Below, piece by piece: positions 24,780 to 38,259 of a stretch of DNA of 64,000 bases; the first letter of the stretch is position 1; every line of letters starts with the position of its first letter. Made by a program: the position numbers and the translations under genes. Below the pieces are notes generated by a model, which saw nothing but the letters and a program-made list of their open reading frames with translations, was not told where the DNA came from and did no database searches. Source of the stretch: Anisakis pegreffii (taxonomy: Eukaryota; Nematoda; Chromadorea; Rhabditida; Anisakidae); the NCBI GenBank assembly GCA_035041965.1, contig JAPYMA010000415.1:248001-312000 (forward strand). The letters run 5' to 3'.

Positions 24780-27700
24780 TTATGCCTTGACTTCGCCATC
24801 TTTCGCGATCATATTCTTCAGTTCCTGTTCAGGTGTAGCCGTATCATTGATATCCACTTTATCGAGATTCACGCCTTTGGTCTCGACAAGGAACAGACAC
24901 GATACCACTAGGTTGATCACTCCAATCAATACAACGGTTAAATAGGCTGATGGTGCCCAAATTGTTGCAAAATAGAACAACTGAAAGAAATTGCATATGT
25001 GAGGAAATATGAATGCATGTATGAATTTGATTCACTCTAAATTGACTTTATGTACCGGAATGTATAATTCATTTTTTAGGCCTCCGGTGTCAAACTTTTG
25101 TATGTATGTGACTTTGTGCCGACGATCGACTAACTAATATTTTGTTGATATTTGTTAATCACTAGTAATATTCGAAATATCTTGATCGCGTGTTTTTATT
25201 GTAATCAGTCGAAGTATCTTATGAATACAGCGAATATCACAATGCATTTTGACTGTATTATACTGTATAACAATAACTGTAATAATACTGAAGCTTATTT
25301 ATATAAATGAATGAGTAAATACGGTTTGTATGATATTGAGTGATTTTACAAAATTTCCATAATTTAAAATTAACCGTCGGTGATAGAAGAGCGCCAATCC
25401 GAGCGATCAGCGAGCATGATCCAAGAGATGAGGCTCGCATGGCGGTGGGCATCGACTCGACAGCACACAGATAACACGCATCCCAGGTGTATTCGATGAA
25501 TACTGTTCCGCACAAATTGATCACTAATATTGCGACACCCTTTAATTTTTTGCATATTCATATAAATTGCCGATGATCGACATTGTATGATGTTTTCAGG
25601 CTTGATCACTTCACTACTTTGAAGGGTCGGTCACTTATTTATAGGTAGATAGGATTTCTCGTATAAGCCGAATGAATATCTCTGCCGATGGTAAGTTGAA
25701 TTATCGAAGGAAATGAGCAATAACTGAAAGCGTAACTAAACAAGAATGAAGAGAATTGAATGATTATAATACTTGGTATCCGAGTACAAGAAGTGTGGTG
25801 AGACTGAAGAAGCAAATGCAAACAATGCATTGGGCATACTGATGTAATTTGCGACGATTGAACGCCTTGTTCACCGAATCGTATATGACCAGGATTATCT
25901 TGAATAGTTACAAAATCATTAGCATTTACATTGTCATCCCATACTGCATTATTCACTATTTGAAAATGCCTTCCTTCTGTTTTTGGTTAAATTCAAGCAA
26001 ATTCGTCGATTGCAAGCAATAGAAAGCGTTGATTGATTATTGTTGTTGTTGCTAACCTTAGAGATTGCAATGAGGATTGAGAAAAGAATTTGATTCACGA
26101 AAAAATTTCCGCTAATTCGTGACGAATTAAGATCCGTGGCGTAGCCACATAACGATGCTGTGAACCACATAAACCACAGAACGAATAATCTGCAATCATT
26201 ATTACATCAGAGCTGATCACTGATTTCGATGCATTTATTCATTCATGCAGTATTAAGTGCTGATATGGGACTCATAAGGACAATATTGTTGTTGAGTGAA
26301 AATTGAAAATTTAAAGCACTCAGATGCAAAATTCAGAAATGAACTGATAACTCTGATAAGATTAGAGGGCATCGAACATAAAGTTTAAGGAAGAAACCTT
26401 TTCGCATAATACCAATTGCGAATCACAGCAATTAAACTCTGATTCTTCACCGCACGGCTGTGCTCCACTTCAACGTAATCAACACCGGCGAAACGTGCGA
26501 TATGTTTCTCACTTTCACGCATCTCATCAAGACGGCCCTTTAATTTGTAACCTTCTCCTTCTCATTGTTAGCAAAATAATAAAATACTGCCTCGACAAAA
26601 AAATAATGGCCTTTGCTTTATCACTAGTGAATATACGAATAACAATGCTTAGCACAATCATTTTTTGATACAATTGATCAAGAAATTTGAGAAGTGAACC
26701 AAATGAAACAATGAATAGTAACTACCTTGCTATGAAGCCATGTAGGACTTTCAGGGCAAATGAACAAAACAATGAGTAGAGCTGGCAGGGCGGCGATCGC
26801 ATTCGCGAAACAAGACGTACGCCAATAAGGAAAAACATAACAAATTACGGTCATCATCAATCGTGCTACACCCTAAAATCCGATATTTTAAAATATTATC
26901 CAAACAAATCATTCAATCGGTCACAAAGATATTGCGAAAGGATATTCGTGGATATTTGTGTTGATACCTTAATGGTATTCACCCTTACAGATATGAGAAT
27001 ATAGAATGAATGAACTCGGATATGTGAATGCGGTTAGTTGATGGCAACGTTCTCATATTTTCTGAGTATCGTTAGCTCGTAAGGGCCTAACAGAGTTTCC
27101 GTTCGTTTTAACGGGATTTTCATTCTTTTCCTTGCTGTTTCAATCGCTCTCATAACTTTTATCATCAAAATTGTTCTCTTTTGCTAAATTCTCATTCATT
27201 TCATTCAACAATCAAAGTCAAATTCTCATTCTATCAAATACACTCTATAATTCATCATTCAACTATCAAACGTTGTTGAGCAATAATATTCGATTGCTGT
27301 ATTGTTGATTACGGCTGTCAACATTCATCAATGTATCCAGTAAATAGTAAGGGCTATAGAATGAGAAGTTGTGAAGTGAAATGAGACGATATGAATGAGA
27401 AAAACCCATCAAGAGAACGATATTTGCATGTGATAGCTATGAGAGTGAATACAACACGTCTGAAAAGAATGAGAATTCATGTGAATCAGTTTGAAGTGAG
27501 CGTGTGACAGACAATAGCTTTCATGCAATCATAATCGACTGCAACAATGAGGAACACAATAGTCTAAGAGAAGACTAGCGATGTCGATTACCATCATGAA
27601 CATGCTAATAAGATTCAATGTAACGGTCACCTGAGCATAACATATGGGATTCCCATATTCAATGGGGGGGTAACGGCGGTCTATCAGATCTACAAAAGGG

Positions 27701-29110
27701 GTAATGGAGCACTCGAACGAAAGAACCATTGCTGTATAGAAATGATCTCTATGGATCAGTTTGGTGAGTTTAATGTGATCGTAAGATTTCACATTCGATA
27801 TAATCGAATCGTTCATTCTAAGCCATTTGAGACTATCGGAATTAATGAATGTGGCCGTAAGCAACGAACCCAGTTGAAGAACGCTCTTAACGCCATACGC
27901 TGTTGAGGTAATAACATTTCCATAACGTACGTGCAAACCCCAACTACGGTACCGCCGATTGAAAGACCAACGAAAAATCGCGTTACCATCAGTATCTGCC
28001 AGTTCGGTGCCAGTCCTGTAAGTCATCTCATCAGCTATCATACCCACTCTACAAAGTACTAAAAGTTATCACTGTCGCTTTCCCAACTAATAACGATGAA
28101 TTATTGAGTAGTCGAATCGCGATCCCCTCGCAAGCCGTATCGAATTTGCCAGCAATCAGATGTGTTCTACAGTGCACTGAATTATAACTTGTTCCAAGAG
28201 TGCATCAGTGCAGAATTTGTAAGCTTTACATAGCAGATAATCAAACGAAAATAACCTGATGAGAATGAGATGGCAATTCCAAAGGCAAGAGCAAAAATAG
28301 CGGTTGGTCGTCGACCAAAGCTATCGGATAAAGTTCCGAATAGAACTGTGCCTAATAAGACACCAAAGAATTGAATTTGACTGAAAAGCGATGCGAAATA
28401 TGCTTTTTTACCACAAATCCAATCGTACTCCAATGCAGCCGAATGAAATGAAATCTGAAATGCTATGAACAGATTCACTGCTATCCTCATTTATTCATTA
28501 ATCAATTATCATTCCCCACGACCATATTTCTTTCAAGAGCAGAATTCTTTCAGTTATCAGACAATTCGGATAAATGACCATCATAAGTAATATGAGAGTT
28601 CGAATCGCGGTTCAGTTCCATGAGAATTTTGATATGATATTGTATTGTATTTGATATGCGTTTGATAACCGATTTTGAAAGCTCATGCATATTTACAGTA
28701 ACAAATCATATATATATATATATATATCAAGTCATGCGCCTCTTTCTCAAGTGTATTTCATGTTCCGTTCTATGATCTACTTTGGACTGTCAACGTAATA
28801 ATAACTCCTCATTTGATAAATTATAAATCATCAGTTTTCAGTTCGCATCCGCAGGCACTGATTCGATGTCTGGATGCATGTAAATGAAATGAAATAGACG
28901 AATAGAGATAAACGAGACCTCGTCGAATTCGATCGTACTGTTACATTGAAGAAATACGGTACAGTTCGATGTGAATTCTTCGTTGGGGTTACATCGCCAT
29001 TGTGGAACGTAATTCGAGAATATCGGATAAATCATTTGTGAGGCAAAAAATATGCTGAATTGCCACGTTATTAAGACGCACATATGAAATCGATTGATGT
29101 CGAACCACAT
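24780..29110 (-). CDS. SLC22-type organic cation transporter
   Basis: A major-facilitator transporter of organic cations or related small solutes across the plasma membrane. Exons in reading order: 29110-28919, 28454-28256, 28015-27870, 26872-26726, 26537-26398, 26189-26057, 25539-25375, 24980-24780 (440 residues, phases consistent). Seen motifs: first helix then a Cys-bearing extracellular loop with N-glycosylation sequons (NCT, NST); loop motif DSFGRRP after helix 2; RFFVGLSIGGT and the PQQR..LRAFFNW block; PESPTWL after helix 6; TDLNSSRISGNFF; and ETKG after the last helix. At 440 residues it is shorter than the usual 530-600. The first extracellular loop is compressed and the N-terminus brief, so an upstream exon may be missing. 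The acceptor ccattacag lies just before the proposed ATG, which would fit trans-splicing. Confidence 0.9.
28708..28728. repeat. (AT)n microsatellite
   Basis: AT run in the first intron of the transporter gene. Confidence 0.9.
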
Positions 29111-30890
29111 TTTCGTTGATTTTTATCTGTAATGGACAAGCATTCGAACGCATAATTTTACCGACGATCCACTTTGACACTTCCATTTGATCGTTTAGAA
29201 ACAGTTGAAAATCATGATAGTTCCGTAATTGAATGTAAACTGTTTTATCGCTCTCTTCAATCGCTAATCAATCTGGACAGGTAATCGTTCACAAATGATC
29301 ACTGTTCTAGAAGCACTCGGATTTGGCGATGCAATTCTTGCATTGAATCAAATCAATAGACGTTTAAGTTAGATACAACAATTTTCAAGTTGAGCGAGAT
29401 GCATACGGTGAAAGGTGATGAAAATTTATAAAAGATATTCAAAAAATTATGTCCATTGGGAGATTAACATAGAAAATCCGTATAATCAATTGAACAAACA
29501 GGGAATGAAATTCCAATTGTGAAAATACACCTCAACAAAACTGATTTACGCTCGTATTTTATCAATTACGTCAAAAAATTCTTTCGAACGTGAAAATGAT
29601 AACCTTGTTTCACATCGCATCAAACGATGAACTGAACTTTCATTTCAACTAAAAATTACAACGATGTCTCAAGAGAACACCATGAAATGAGCGGTTATTG
29701 ACAACACGCTCGAGTGAGGTAATAGAATCAAATAGTGATGTATTTGTATGATGTTCCTTATCAGTATATGATTGTTATCAGTGTGTGGCGATGTTGATAT
29801 CCATTCAATCTGTGATCAAATTGAAATGCGTCTGCTTACTTGTTGATTTCATTGACGTTTTTGAGAATTACTATCAATTTTATGGGTGTCTTATAGTTAC
29901 TGAATTCTTCACTACATCGTATTTTTATTGGACGTTTTTTGCTGGTATCCCGTCATTATTATTATTGTAAACATAAACATTATGATGTGATTATCTTTCA
30001 GCAAAACTACTTGTGGGAGTAATGCGTGTTGAATGGTTCAAAAATTGTTTTTTGAAGGAGAGAAAATTTCGATAAGATATTGGCGGCTTTTGTTTAGATA
30101 TGGATTTTGTTGGGTTCGATAAGAAACATGAAGTTTTTTGGCCTTACTCATAGCGTCGACGGTTATTTTTGCTGACATAAGGGGACTGTGTTGAAGGTCT
30201 ATCAGCACGATTATGTATCATAAACTTTACGGTGCTTTCCAAATGCCAAAGTTTAATCTGCCATCGCTTTTTTTGAGCGAAAAGATACACATTTCCAAAA
30301 GTGTTCCGTTATCCTCTTATATTGTATTAACGGTTTAACAATAATTTAGATAAGGATTTAACATGAAAAAGTACTCACGCATCATTGTTTCACTTTCATG
30401 TCTAGCAGAACTGCTTCAATACATTCAATTAATGATTTCTGATATCTGACTACATTACAGTGGTGAATATCAAAAAATAATGGTTCATCGATATATACTG
30501 TGAACAATGTGAAGCAACATTCATTCAGAAAGATGTTCGACTTTTGATTTGCATTTCAAATCCCTTATGATCACTACATGATGATTGGTGACTCGAGATA
30601 ACGACTAACTAGTACGCATTTGACTGAGGTACGTTTTTGGATGTGTGATTGAGTGCCTTTCATTGTAATTATGAGCTTTCGGTTGAGACGGGATCGGTAA
30701 AGATTAATAACTATGCGATAGTGGTGTGAGGTGGTGAACTAGTCAGTTACGCGCATTATTTCATGCATAGCAACAATCTGGCATTTTGAGTGGACGACGG
30801 ACATCTAGAGCATAGATTATAATATTCGCTGGAAGGTTTTCGCTAGGCTGCATATTTGGTAGTGTCATAGCAACGACGGACGAACGAGTC
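29111..30890. other. Divergent spacer between the transporter and the orphan gene
   Basis: 1.8 kb between two divergent start codons. It probably carries both promoters and perhaps a 5' exon of the transporter. No conserved motif or coding segment recognised. Confidence 0.4.
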
Positions 30891-33800
30891 ATGTTCAACA
30901 CACGATCTATAGTGGTGGAAAATCAGTTATTGAATGATGACTCGATCAAAATAGATAGTATTTATGCTGAGAGTAATAATATTGATGAAGCGAATGATAA
31001 GAATAATGATAATGCTAAAAACTGTAACAGTTCTAAGAGGGATATTGGAAATGGGAACAGCGATAATTCACTGTATTGTTTCGAGATAATCATTGAATCA
31101 ATTGATGCTATCGGTGGCGCTGATAAAATTCAAATTCGTCAATTTCATTTCAAACTGGATCAATATGAATGGCAAACAATTGAACAAGGTTCATTCATTT
31201 TCTTACTTTTTTAGTCAGTTTCATTCTGATTTCGATTATCCTAAACTGTTGTATTGTATTGTATCTCAACATTGACGATCACAATTCTAGAATTGATCAA
31301 AAAGCTTTCGAATCGGACAAATGATATTTCACTAGAGATTTGTTGATCGGATAGAAGATGATAGATATGAAGTAAGGAACGAATGATTTAGAAATTTTAT
31401 CTTGCGGATTTTAGTGTTTGTGAGAATAATCGATTGTTGTTAAGAGAACAACGATTTGCTAGCATTGTAACATACTGCGGATGAATATTTGTGTAAAGAT
31501 TGATCAGGTGAATAAACTGTTTATAGCAAATGACGTTGTGAAAATGATAATTTCGAAGATAAATAATGCTTGTGCTAAAAACAACATTTTCACAGTGCTT
31601 GAAACTGAATAGAATTGGCTAAAATGAGGTAAAATGACATTGTAATGATGATTGCAGATGAATGGTGCAACGTTGGTAGACGTTGTTATTTGGTGAATGA
31701 ATGTGGCTATTTGAAGTCGATTCGAAATAAGAAGTTACGATTTTGTGCGACCGCTCAAGACGGTACACTGCATCGTTGCGATATCGCATTTGAGTCGTTC
31801 TATCATCAAAAAGTATTTTTGTTTTCATTCAGCTTATTAATCCGTTTACGTAATAAACACTCATTAATTCAGTTTTGTTGATTCAAAATCGTCTATTTAT
31901 TTGTTCTGATTATTTGCATAATCGTTTGTTTATTGACATAATATCAAAAGGCGTTTATTGACTACATTTTTGCTCAGATCATTTCACTTCCAAAGTCGTA
32001 TTATTGCCTTATCGCCGTATTTATTTCCATCAAATTTTAACGATCTCCACAAATAACAGCCGAAATCCTATTTTGTAATACACTCATACACACATACAAC
32101 ACATCAACTCAAAAACATGCTCATCCCAGAGATTCATTTTATAACAGCTGTTGACTTCTTGATCGTGTCAAAATATTTATCATTTTATCGCAATCTCTAA
32201 AATCTTCAATATTATCATAAGATCTAACAACAAGATTAGATACGAAATAACTTAAACTGAATATCAATGCTTATTTGATAACAACTGCTCATGAGATCCT
32301 CGTCAATTGATCAAATCCACACAACAGATGGCTAAAGATGTGAAAAGTTTTCAGAGAGCGCTATTTTGCCGCTTCAAAATTTGATTGAAGATTTGTTGCA
32401 TAATCTTTCAAAAGCACCTTATCCAAATCATGTGATATTGTCCAAAAATTCTGGAAGTTCCGTGGAAGACATGAAAATTTCAAGGGGATTGCGTATTGTA
32501 AAGGCACGGTGGAACTGTACGAGACAGTGCACGGTACGCGTACAGTGCGTATCACAACGACGATGCGCATTTTCAACGTTGATACGATCAGCCCGATACC
32601 AACGCCTCAATCGACTATCGCCAAAAATCAACACGTGCAAACCGATGACCCAAGTAAACACAACAAATATATTCAAACAACCGCAACGAATACACCGACG
32701 AGAAATGCGCATATTCAGGTATCAATCACTTCAACCTAGTATCAGATGCATCTTCTTCGGCCTCATTCACGAGGATATCAATCGTAATAATAGCCGAACG
32801 AACAATATTGACGATTCATAATGAACATTTCAGACTTCATCAACGAAACAACGAACAGTAATGACACAACTGAGTAAACGGAAAGTTATAACGAGGGATG
32901 TTGCGATGCAATTCGATAGAATGTTATATTATAAAGATATTGAGAGGATTATCAATCATGTTATCATGCGAATATTTTCATCGAAACGATTTGCTGCAGC
33001 TTTGAACGGTTAGTCATTCAGAGATCCCATTATTGACTGTATCATCATTTTTACAGAGACCAGTATTCATTAGCATGCTCGCTTCTGTCATTACTATTAT
33101 CGGTATCGTTACTGATATTGAAATAATCATCACTGTTATTATTGTCATTATGAATTCACTGCCATCACCGTTCTGATTTTCATCTTTAATAATCACTTCT
33201 TGTTATCGATGTTATTTCGCCTTTAACATTTTCATAAGCAGTACTTCAACACTTTTATCGTCATTTCATTTTGACTGATGCGGTTTTCTGAATGTGAATG
33301 CACGGTGGAGATATTCTATTTTGTAGGAAAGGCACAAAAATCGAATAATCAAGCGCCGCCACTCGTCGCCAATCGTCTTAATCGTATGGGCACAAGGAAT
33401 CGTTATTGCACACTCGTAAACAATCGGAACAATCAAGATTCACTGAACAAACTATCGAATTATAATCGAGGCTTTAATGTGATATCACGACAACAATTGC
33501 TACGCACACTCGATCGTATCATCGATCAAAAGCAACAAATCATTTTAAATGAGCGAACATGCGCCTCGAAGTCTCTGCCGTTGTCTCACATAAGAACAAA
33601 TCTTCGGCATTCCGAGAATGCACTCGAGTCAAAACGAAAAGACCAATGCAAAAATGGTTGAGAATTTTTAATTACTGTAAAAAGAGATTCTTCATTTACT
33701 CTTTATGAATGCGTGTTCAGTATACGAATCAATTGATGAAACATTCTTATGTTACCATTTGAAAAAAAACCTCAACCATGAAATTGATTGGTATTCTAAA

Positions 33801-35271
33801 TTTCGGATTCACTTCAGGTTCAGAAGTAGCGGTAAGATCATATCGCTTTATCACACGTTCAATCAGAAACCTGTGACTTCATCAGATCTGAAAAATCGCT
33901 AATTTACAGAAAATGAAAGCTCGAAATTTTTGATACTACGATAAGTTTGGAACAAAACAAAGCGAAAGAATCTTTTTAAAAAAGTTATAAAAGACGGATT
34001 GTAGTCTCCAAAATAAGTTATGTAATATCGAAGTTACCATGCCAATTTTTGAAATCTCAAAATTGAATCTGCATCTTTCAGAAAAACCAATTAAAGATAA
34101 GGATAGCGATAAACGAGACAAAAGGATCTCAACGAAACAAGATGATAATCACAAGTCAAAATCAACTGCTTCGCATAGATCAACGAAAAAATCGGACAGA
34201 TTAAATTCCGTCTCTCCGCCTCCATCTGCAACTTCCTCCTCAGCAACCAATTCCGACTATTCTCAATCAAGAAGTCGCTCGTCATCAACTGGCTCCTCAT
34301 CATCAAATCAGTAAATACATTAGCCTATTTTGAAATGTGTTCCAATCAATTCTATTGAAATTTCCAGCGAAATAATATTTTATCGTTGAAATTTGAAAAA
34401 CTCCATGCATATCGCACAGAACATTATACAGCAATAATCTCAGCTAATTATCTAAAGGGTAATCAAAATTTACAGACATCACATCAACAATAGTCGAAAA
34501 TTACAAATTTTATAAGTAGATTCCCTTGAGTTAAGTACATGGAGTACTCTCGCTTATCAATTTTATATTCACTCGAATCATTTCCTTCCCCGATGAGGAT
34601 CCGCCTTGCACAAACGAGAAAATTTTAGCACTCCAGAGTCCTCATTTTACAAACGCCTCTTTTCATTGAACAGGTCGCCACTCTTCCTTATGAAGATTCT
34701 CTTTCTAAAAACATGGAGAATTTTTTGTGCATGCAGCTCTCAAACAAGGAAACACGGTCAATTGCTAGCAGTACACATTCTCAGCATATTGACAATGTTG
34801 TTGTCTTAATATTCTGTAAATCTTTTCGTAATCAATACTGATTTTAGTCATCAATCATATCAATACTGATCACTGTGATATATAACATATAGTTATATAT
34901 CACAGTGATCATATACTGATCACTGTGATATATAACTATATGTTATATATCACAGTGATCATATATAACATATACTGATCACTGTGATATAACATATATC
35001 ACCGTTATCAGTTCTATCAATATTCTAAGCATGTTTTCAAATCATTATCAATATCTACAAGCTTATTCATCCATTTCGCCCATTCCATTGTACAATTCTA
35101 AAGTTTAGTGAGGGGAGCAACAATGAAACGGACGCGTCAAAAAGCGATGACAGTAACGAAGTGTTCGAAGCGAGTACCACTTCAGAATCTACCACCAATT
35201 CACCGATAACTGCCCATAACAATACGAATACTCTTAATAATAATAATAATAATCGCCTTAAACGACAATGA
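30891..35271 (+). CDS. Unrecognised 527-residue protein, Ser/Asn-rich tail
   Basis: Exons: 30891-31188, 31658-31812, 32485-32718, 32834-33008, 33327-33656, 34082-34310, 35109-35271. All six introns keep phase, which strongly supports a real gene. After an Asp/Asn-rich leader, residues about 62-190 alternate beta-like strands with several Cys (EWCNVGRRCYL, LRFCATAQDG, FYHQKGIAYCKGTVELYE). This could be a C2-like or other beta-sandwich fold (inference only). A Thr/Gln-rich linker follows. Next is a helical, basic segment (DRMLYYKDIERIINHVIMRI, residues about 222-241). The second half is low complexity: Lys/Asp-rich, then a Ser-rich stretch (SRSRSSSTGSSSSN), then acidic Ser/Thr and an Asn run ending RLKRQ. 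I do not recognise the family. The exon 5 donor (AATG|GTTGAG) is non-optimal; if it is skipped the protein stops one codon later. AATAAA lies 76 nt past the stop. Confidence 0.75.
34867..35010. repeat. Cluster of perfect palindromes
   Basis: Two 45-bp inverted repeats, 34867-34911 and 34917-34961, each have perfect 20-bp arms (TGATCACTGTGATATATAAC and its complement) around a 5-nt AT spacer. The spacer is ATATA in the first and TATAT in the second, so the units are reverse complements of one another. A third, imperfect copy lies at 34976-35010. The whole cluster is inside the last intron of the orphan gene and could extrude as cruciforms or fold as RNA hairpins. Confidence 0.95.
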
Positions 35272-38259
35272 CGTCCGCTTATTCAACGTACGGAATCTGT
35301 TTTGTGACTGCTCCATTCATAATGTTATTATCCTCAGCAGATCATGAATAAAATGGTAGTAATATGCATATATTTATACATAAATAAATATATGTTCCAA
35401 AATCACTGTGCAATATGATGTGTTCGACTGTATCAAAAAGTTTCGTCTTTATATACCGTTAATGGATACATATACGAATCGCTCACTGAACTGAAGGTTT
35501 TCGCATCCAAGGAATGAATTCCTTCGAACAAACTTTACGCTTCAATACTTTACATGAGTGTATGAACACCGGATAATGCTTACAGCTTTTGATCCACGCG
35601 TTATAATTTATGATCTATCATTCACAGGTCCTCCCCAAAGATCGTACAAAATTACGCGCAAAATTGAATTGTAGAACCATGCTTTGACATCATGATGCGG
35701 AATGTTTGAAATATTTACAAATTTGATAAAGTTCATTGGCTCCGATGTAATTCAGCCTATTTCTATCTCCTTATAACTATTGCAGTTTATCAGTTTATCA
35801 GTGCTGCTAACGGAAACATTTCTGAAAGAATTTATTATGAGTGAACTTCATTTTATGAACGAATGACTTCAAAGGAAAAGGAATCTGAACAAAAGGCAAT
35901 TTGTATTCTGCAATAAATAATATCTCCATAACAAATATGAAGAAACATTAACAACAATCAGCACACAGTGCAAGTATAATAATAATAATAGATAAAATAT
36001 TAAATATACTAACAACAAAGTGCATTTTAAATTAGAATTAAATCGCAATAATAATAATAATCGTAACAATTAAAATTAGATCGTAATAATAATAATAATA
36101 GTAATCATAGAAAAACAAGAAAATAACGATATCGAAAGCACAGAATGCTTTTAAAAGTTTTACGGACAATGATCATAATCTTGATGATAATAATCATAAC
36201 AACAAGAATAATCACAAAGCGAATCATTTCAACAAACAAAGATTCTAACAGAACAAAGATGAATTCTTGTTTTCATACCTAGTCTATACCGTCTAAAAAG
36301 TGCGAAACGTAATCGTTTGATTATTTCGGAATTTATTTCGTTTGATTTTTTTTCGTAATTTAATACAAAAGTTCAACGTAATAAATTTGAGAATTTCAAG
36401 CACTTTCACGCAATGAAATATGGAGTGAAATGAAGACAAAACGATAGTAAAGTAAAAACACCTTCTAAGTGCCATTAAGCACAATAAGCGACGACGCTAT
36501 CAGATAACCGGTATGAATGAATGGAGTGGAAGGCGGAATCCAATTAGAGTTTTCGCTCTTTTGCCATTAGTTCTCGGTGTTGACTGGAATTCAGTTATAA
36601 TCGATCATCAACAAGAGAAGCGTATGATGGCATTTCTAGATGACATTTTATAAATTGCTGACATAATGATTGGTGATTGCTTTGGGTGCGCCGAACTGCA
36701 CTATTTGAGCATGAAGATAATGTTGCTGAAGATAATTCATAACTGTTCGCTGAGAGAAATGGCAAAGCAATTGGAGAATAGCCGAAACGCATAATGAAAA
36801 AAACAAATAAAAGTAAATTCAACGCATCTTGGGAAATGGAATTCAGAAGTGAAGTTTTTCGCAAATAAAAATCGGTTGACTTCAAAGGTTTCAAACTGTC
36901 CATTCATCAAAAAGTAAAATCATGAAATGCATTCCATTCCAAACGCTACTGTTGCAAAACTACAGGTAGAAGAAATTCTGAGAGAGGGGAGAATTTTTTG
37001 AGATTTTCGGATGGAGTATTGAAACACAAAATAGCGGTAATTAAACTTGCGAATTTTGACTAAATGAAAATCAGAACACAAAAACAGATTATAATAATAT
37101 TGAATAATTACAAAAGTTTGAGTGCTGCCAAAAGCAAAGAACGAAACCAAAACTTTGTATAAATCAAAATTTGAAAGAAATGGAACATCGCTGCTGTCTG
37201 CCAACTAGCGAGAACAAATGAACGCAGCAAATTCGCGACCATCGAAGAAACAAACAATAGAATAGAAACGATAAAAAAGAAACCAGAAGAGAGCGATTCT
37301 GCGAATTATTTGAAAAACTCCTCAAATATAAATCAAAAATTCAGGAAAATTTTTGAAAACTCACACAGGCGACTCACAATCAGACAACAAAATGAACACC
37401 AGAAAAACGTAACAATCGAGCGAAAGCCACACTGAGATGAGTGGTGAGCTGTGGACAATTTTTGTGAGAATGGTAGATGAAAATTCAAAAACAAATTCCG
37501 ATTAAACAATTCAATTTTGAAGCAAAAGCAGTTACACAACAACAAAACAAAGTAATATGCAGAATGATACAAAATTGTTATGACATAATGTTGATGACAA
37601 TCGCAATGTATAAATCTTCAATTCAGCTCTAATGATGTCAATTCAATGAATTAAGCAATCCATCATTCATCACTAAAATCACTATAATAAACCCATTATC
37701 ACTATTTTATCACCACTGTCAATACTACTAACTTAACTATCATAACAATCAACTTTACGTTGAATGAATGAGTTTACGCTACCATTCAAATAACAGTTAC
37801 ATTCTCTTAAAAAAAAGCGTTAATATTATAATTTCAGTTTTATGATCATTACCGTTATCACTTTCTTCTCAGATCATTTCTTTCCCACCATTAACGATTA
37901 TTTTTATCAAACTCATATATCACATCAACAAGATGATAAATTCAAAGAATGACATCAATAAAAACTCGTTTCAATAAACCGATCAAACCGTCAGTTGTTG
38001 ATTTCGATGAAAACTTTCATCACGCAATGACATGATCACAACATTCATTACCCCTTCTCACATTGACTAATCTCACAATTTCCCAATTTGAACATTTTTT
38101 CACATTCCCTAAATTGATTGCTCAATAACCGTAAGATGATGTCACAAATATTTCTACTGTAAATGTCTAAAGCATATTTTCACTGCGAAAATAATGTCAA
38201 CAGTGATAAAAATGGATATTTTTCTCATCGAACCAGCAGCAATCAAGTGAGCAGAAAAA
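35272..38259. other. Convergent 3-kb spacer, no gene seen
   Basis: AT-rich with scattered AAT-repeat tracts (about 35975-35995 and 36045-36105). The open frames (up to 102 codons, minus strand, 36595-36903) show no domain or splice pattern. It should contain the 3' UTRs of the orphan gene (+) and PSME3 (-). Confidence 0.5.
35347..35352 (+). terminator. Possible poly(A) signal of the orphan gene
   Basis: A canonical AATAAA 76 nt downstream of the orphan gene's stop codon, same strand. Confidence 0.45.

Noticed and set aside
25258..25609. Extended or alternative minus frames around 25.3-25.6 kb
   Set aside because: They are the transporter exon 25375-25539 read into its introns or in a wrong frame.
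28100..28620. Possible further tRNA-like elements (gtcgaatcgcg near 28107, gttcgaatcgcgg near 28598)
   Set aside because: Only B-box-like words; no A box at the right distance and no stems.
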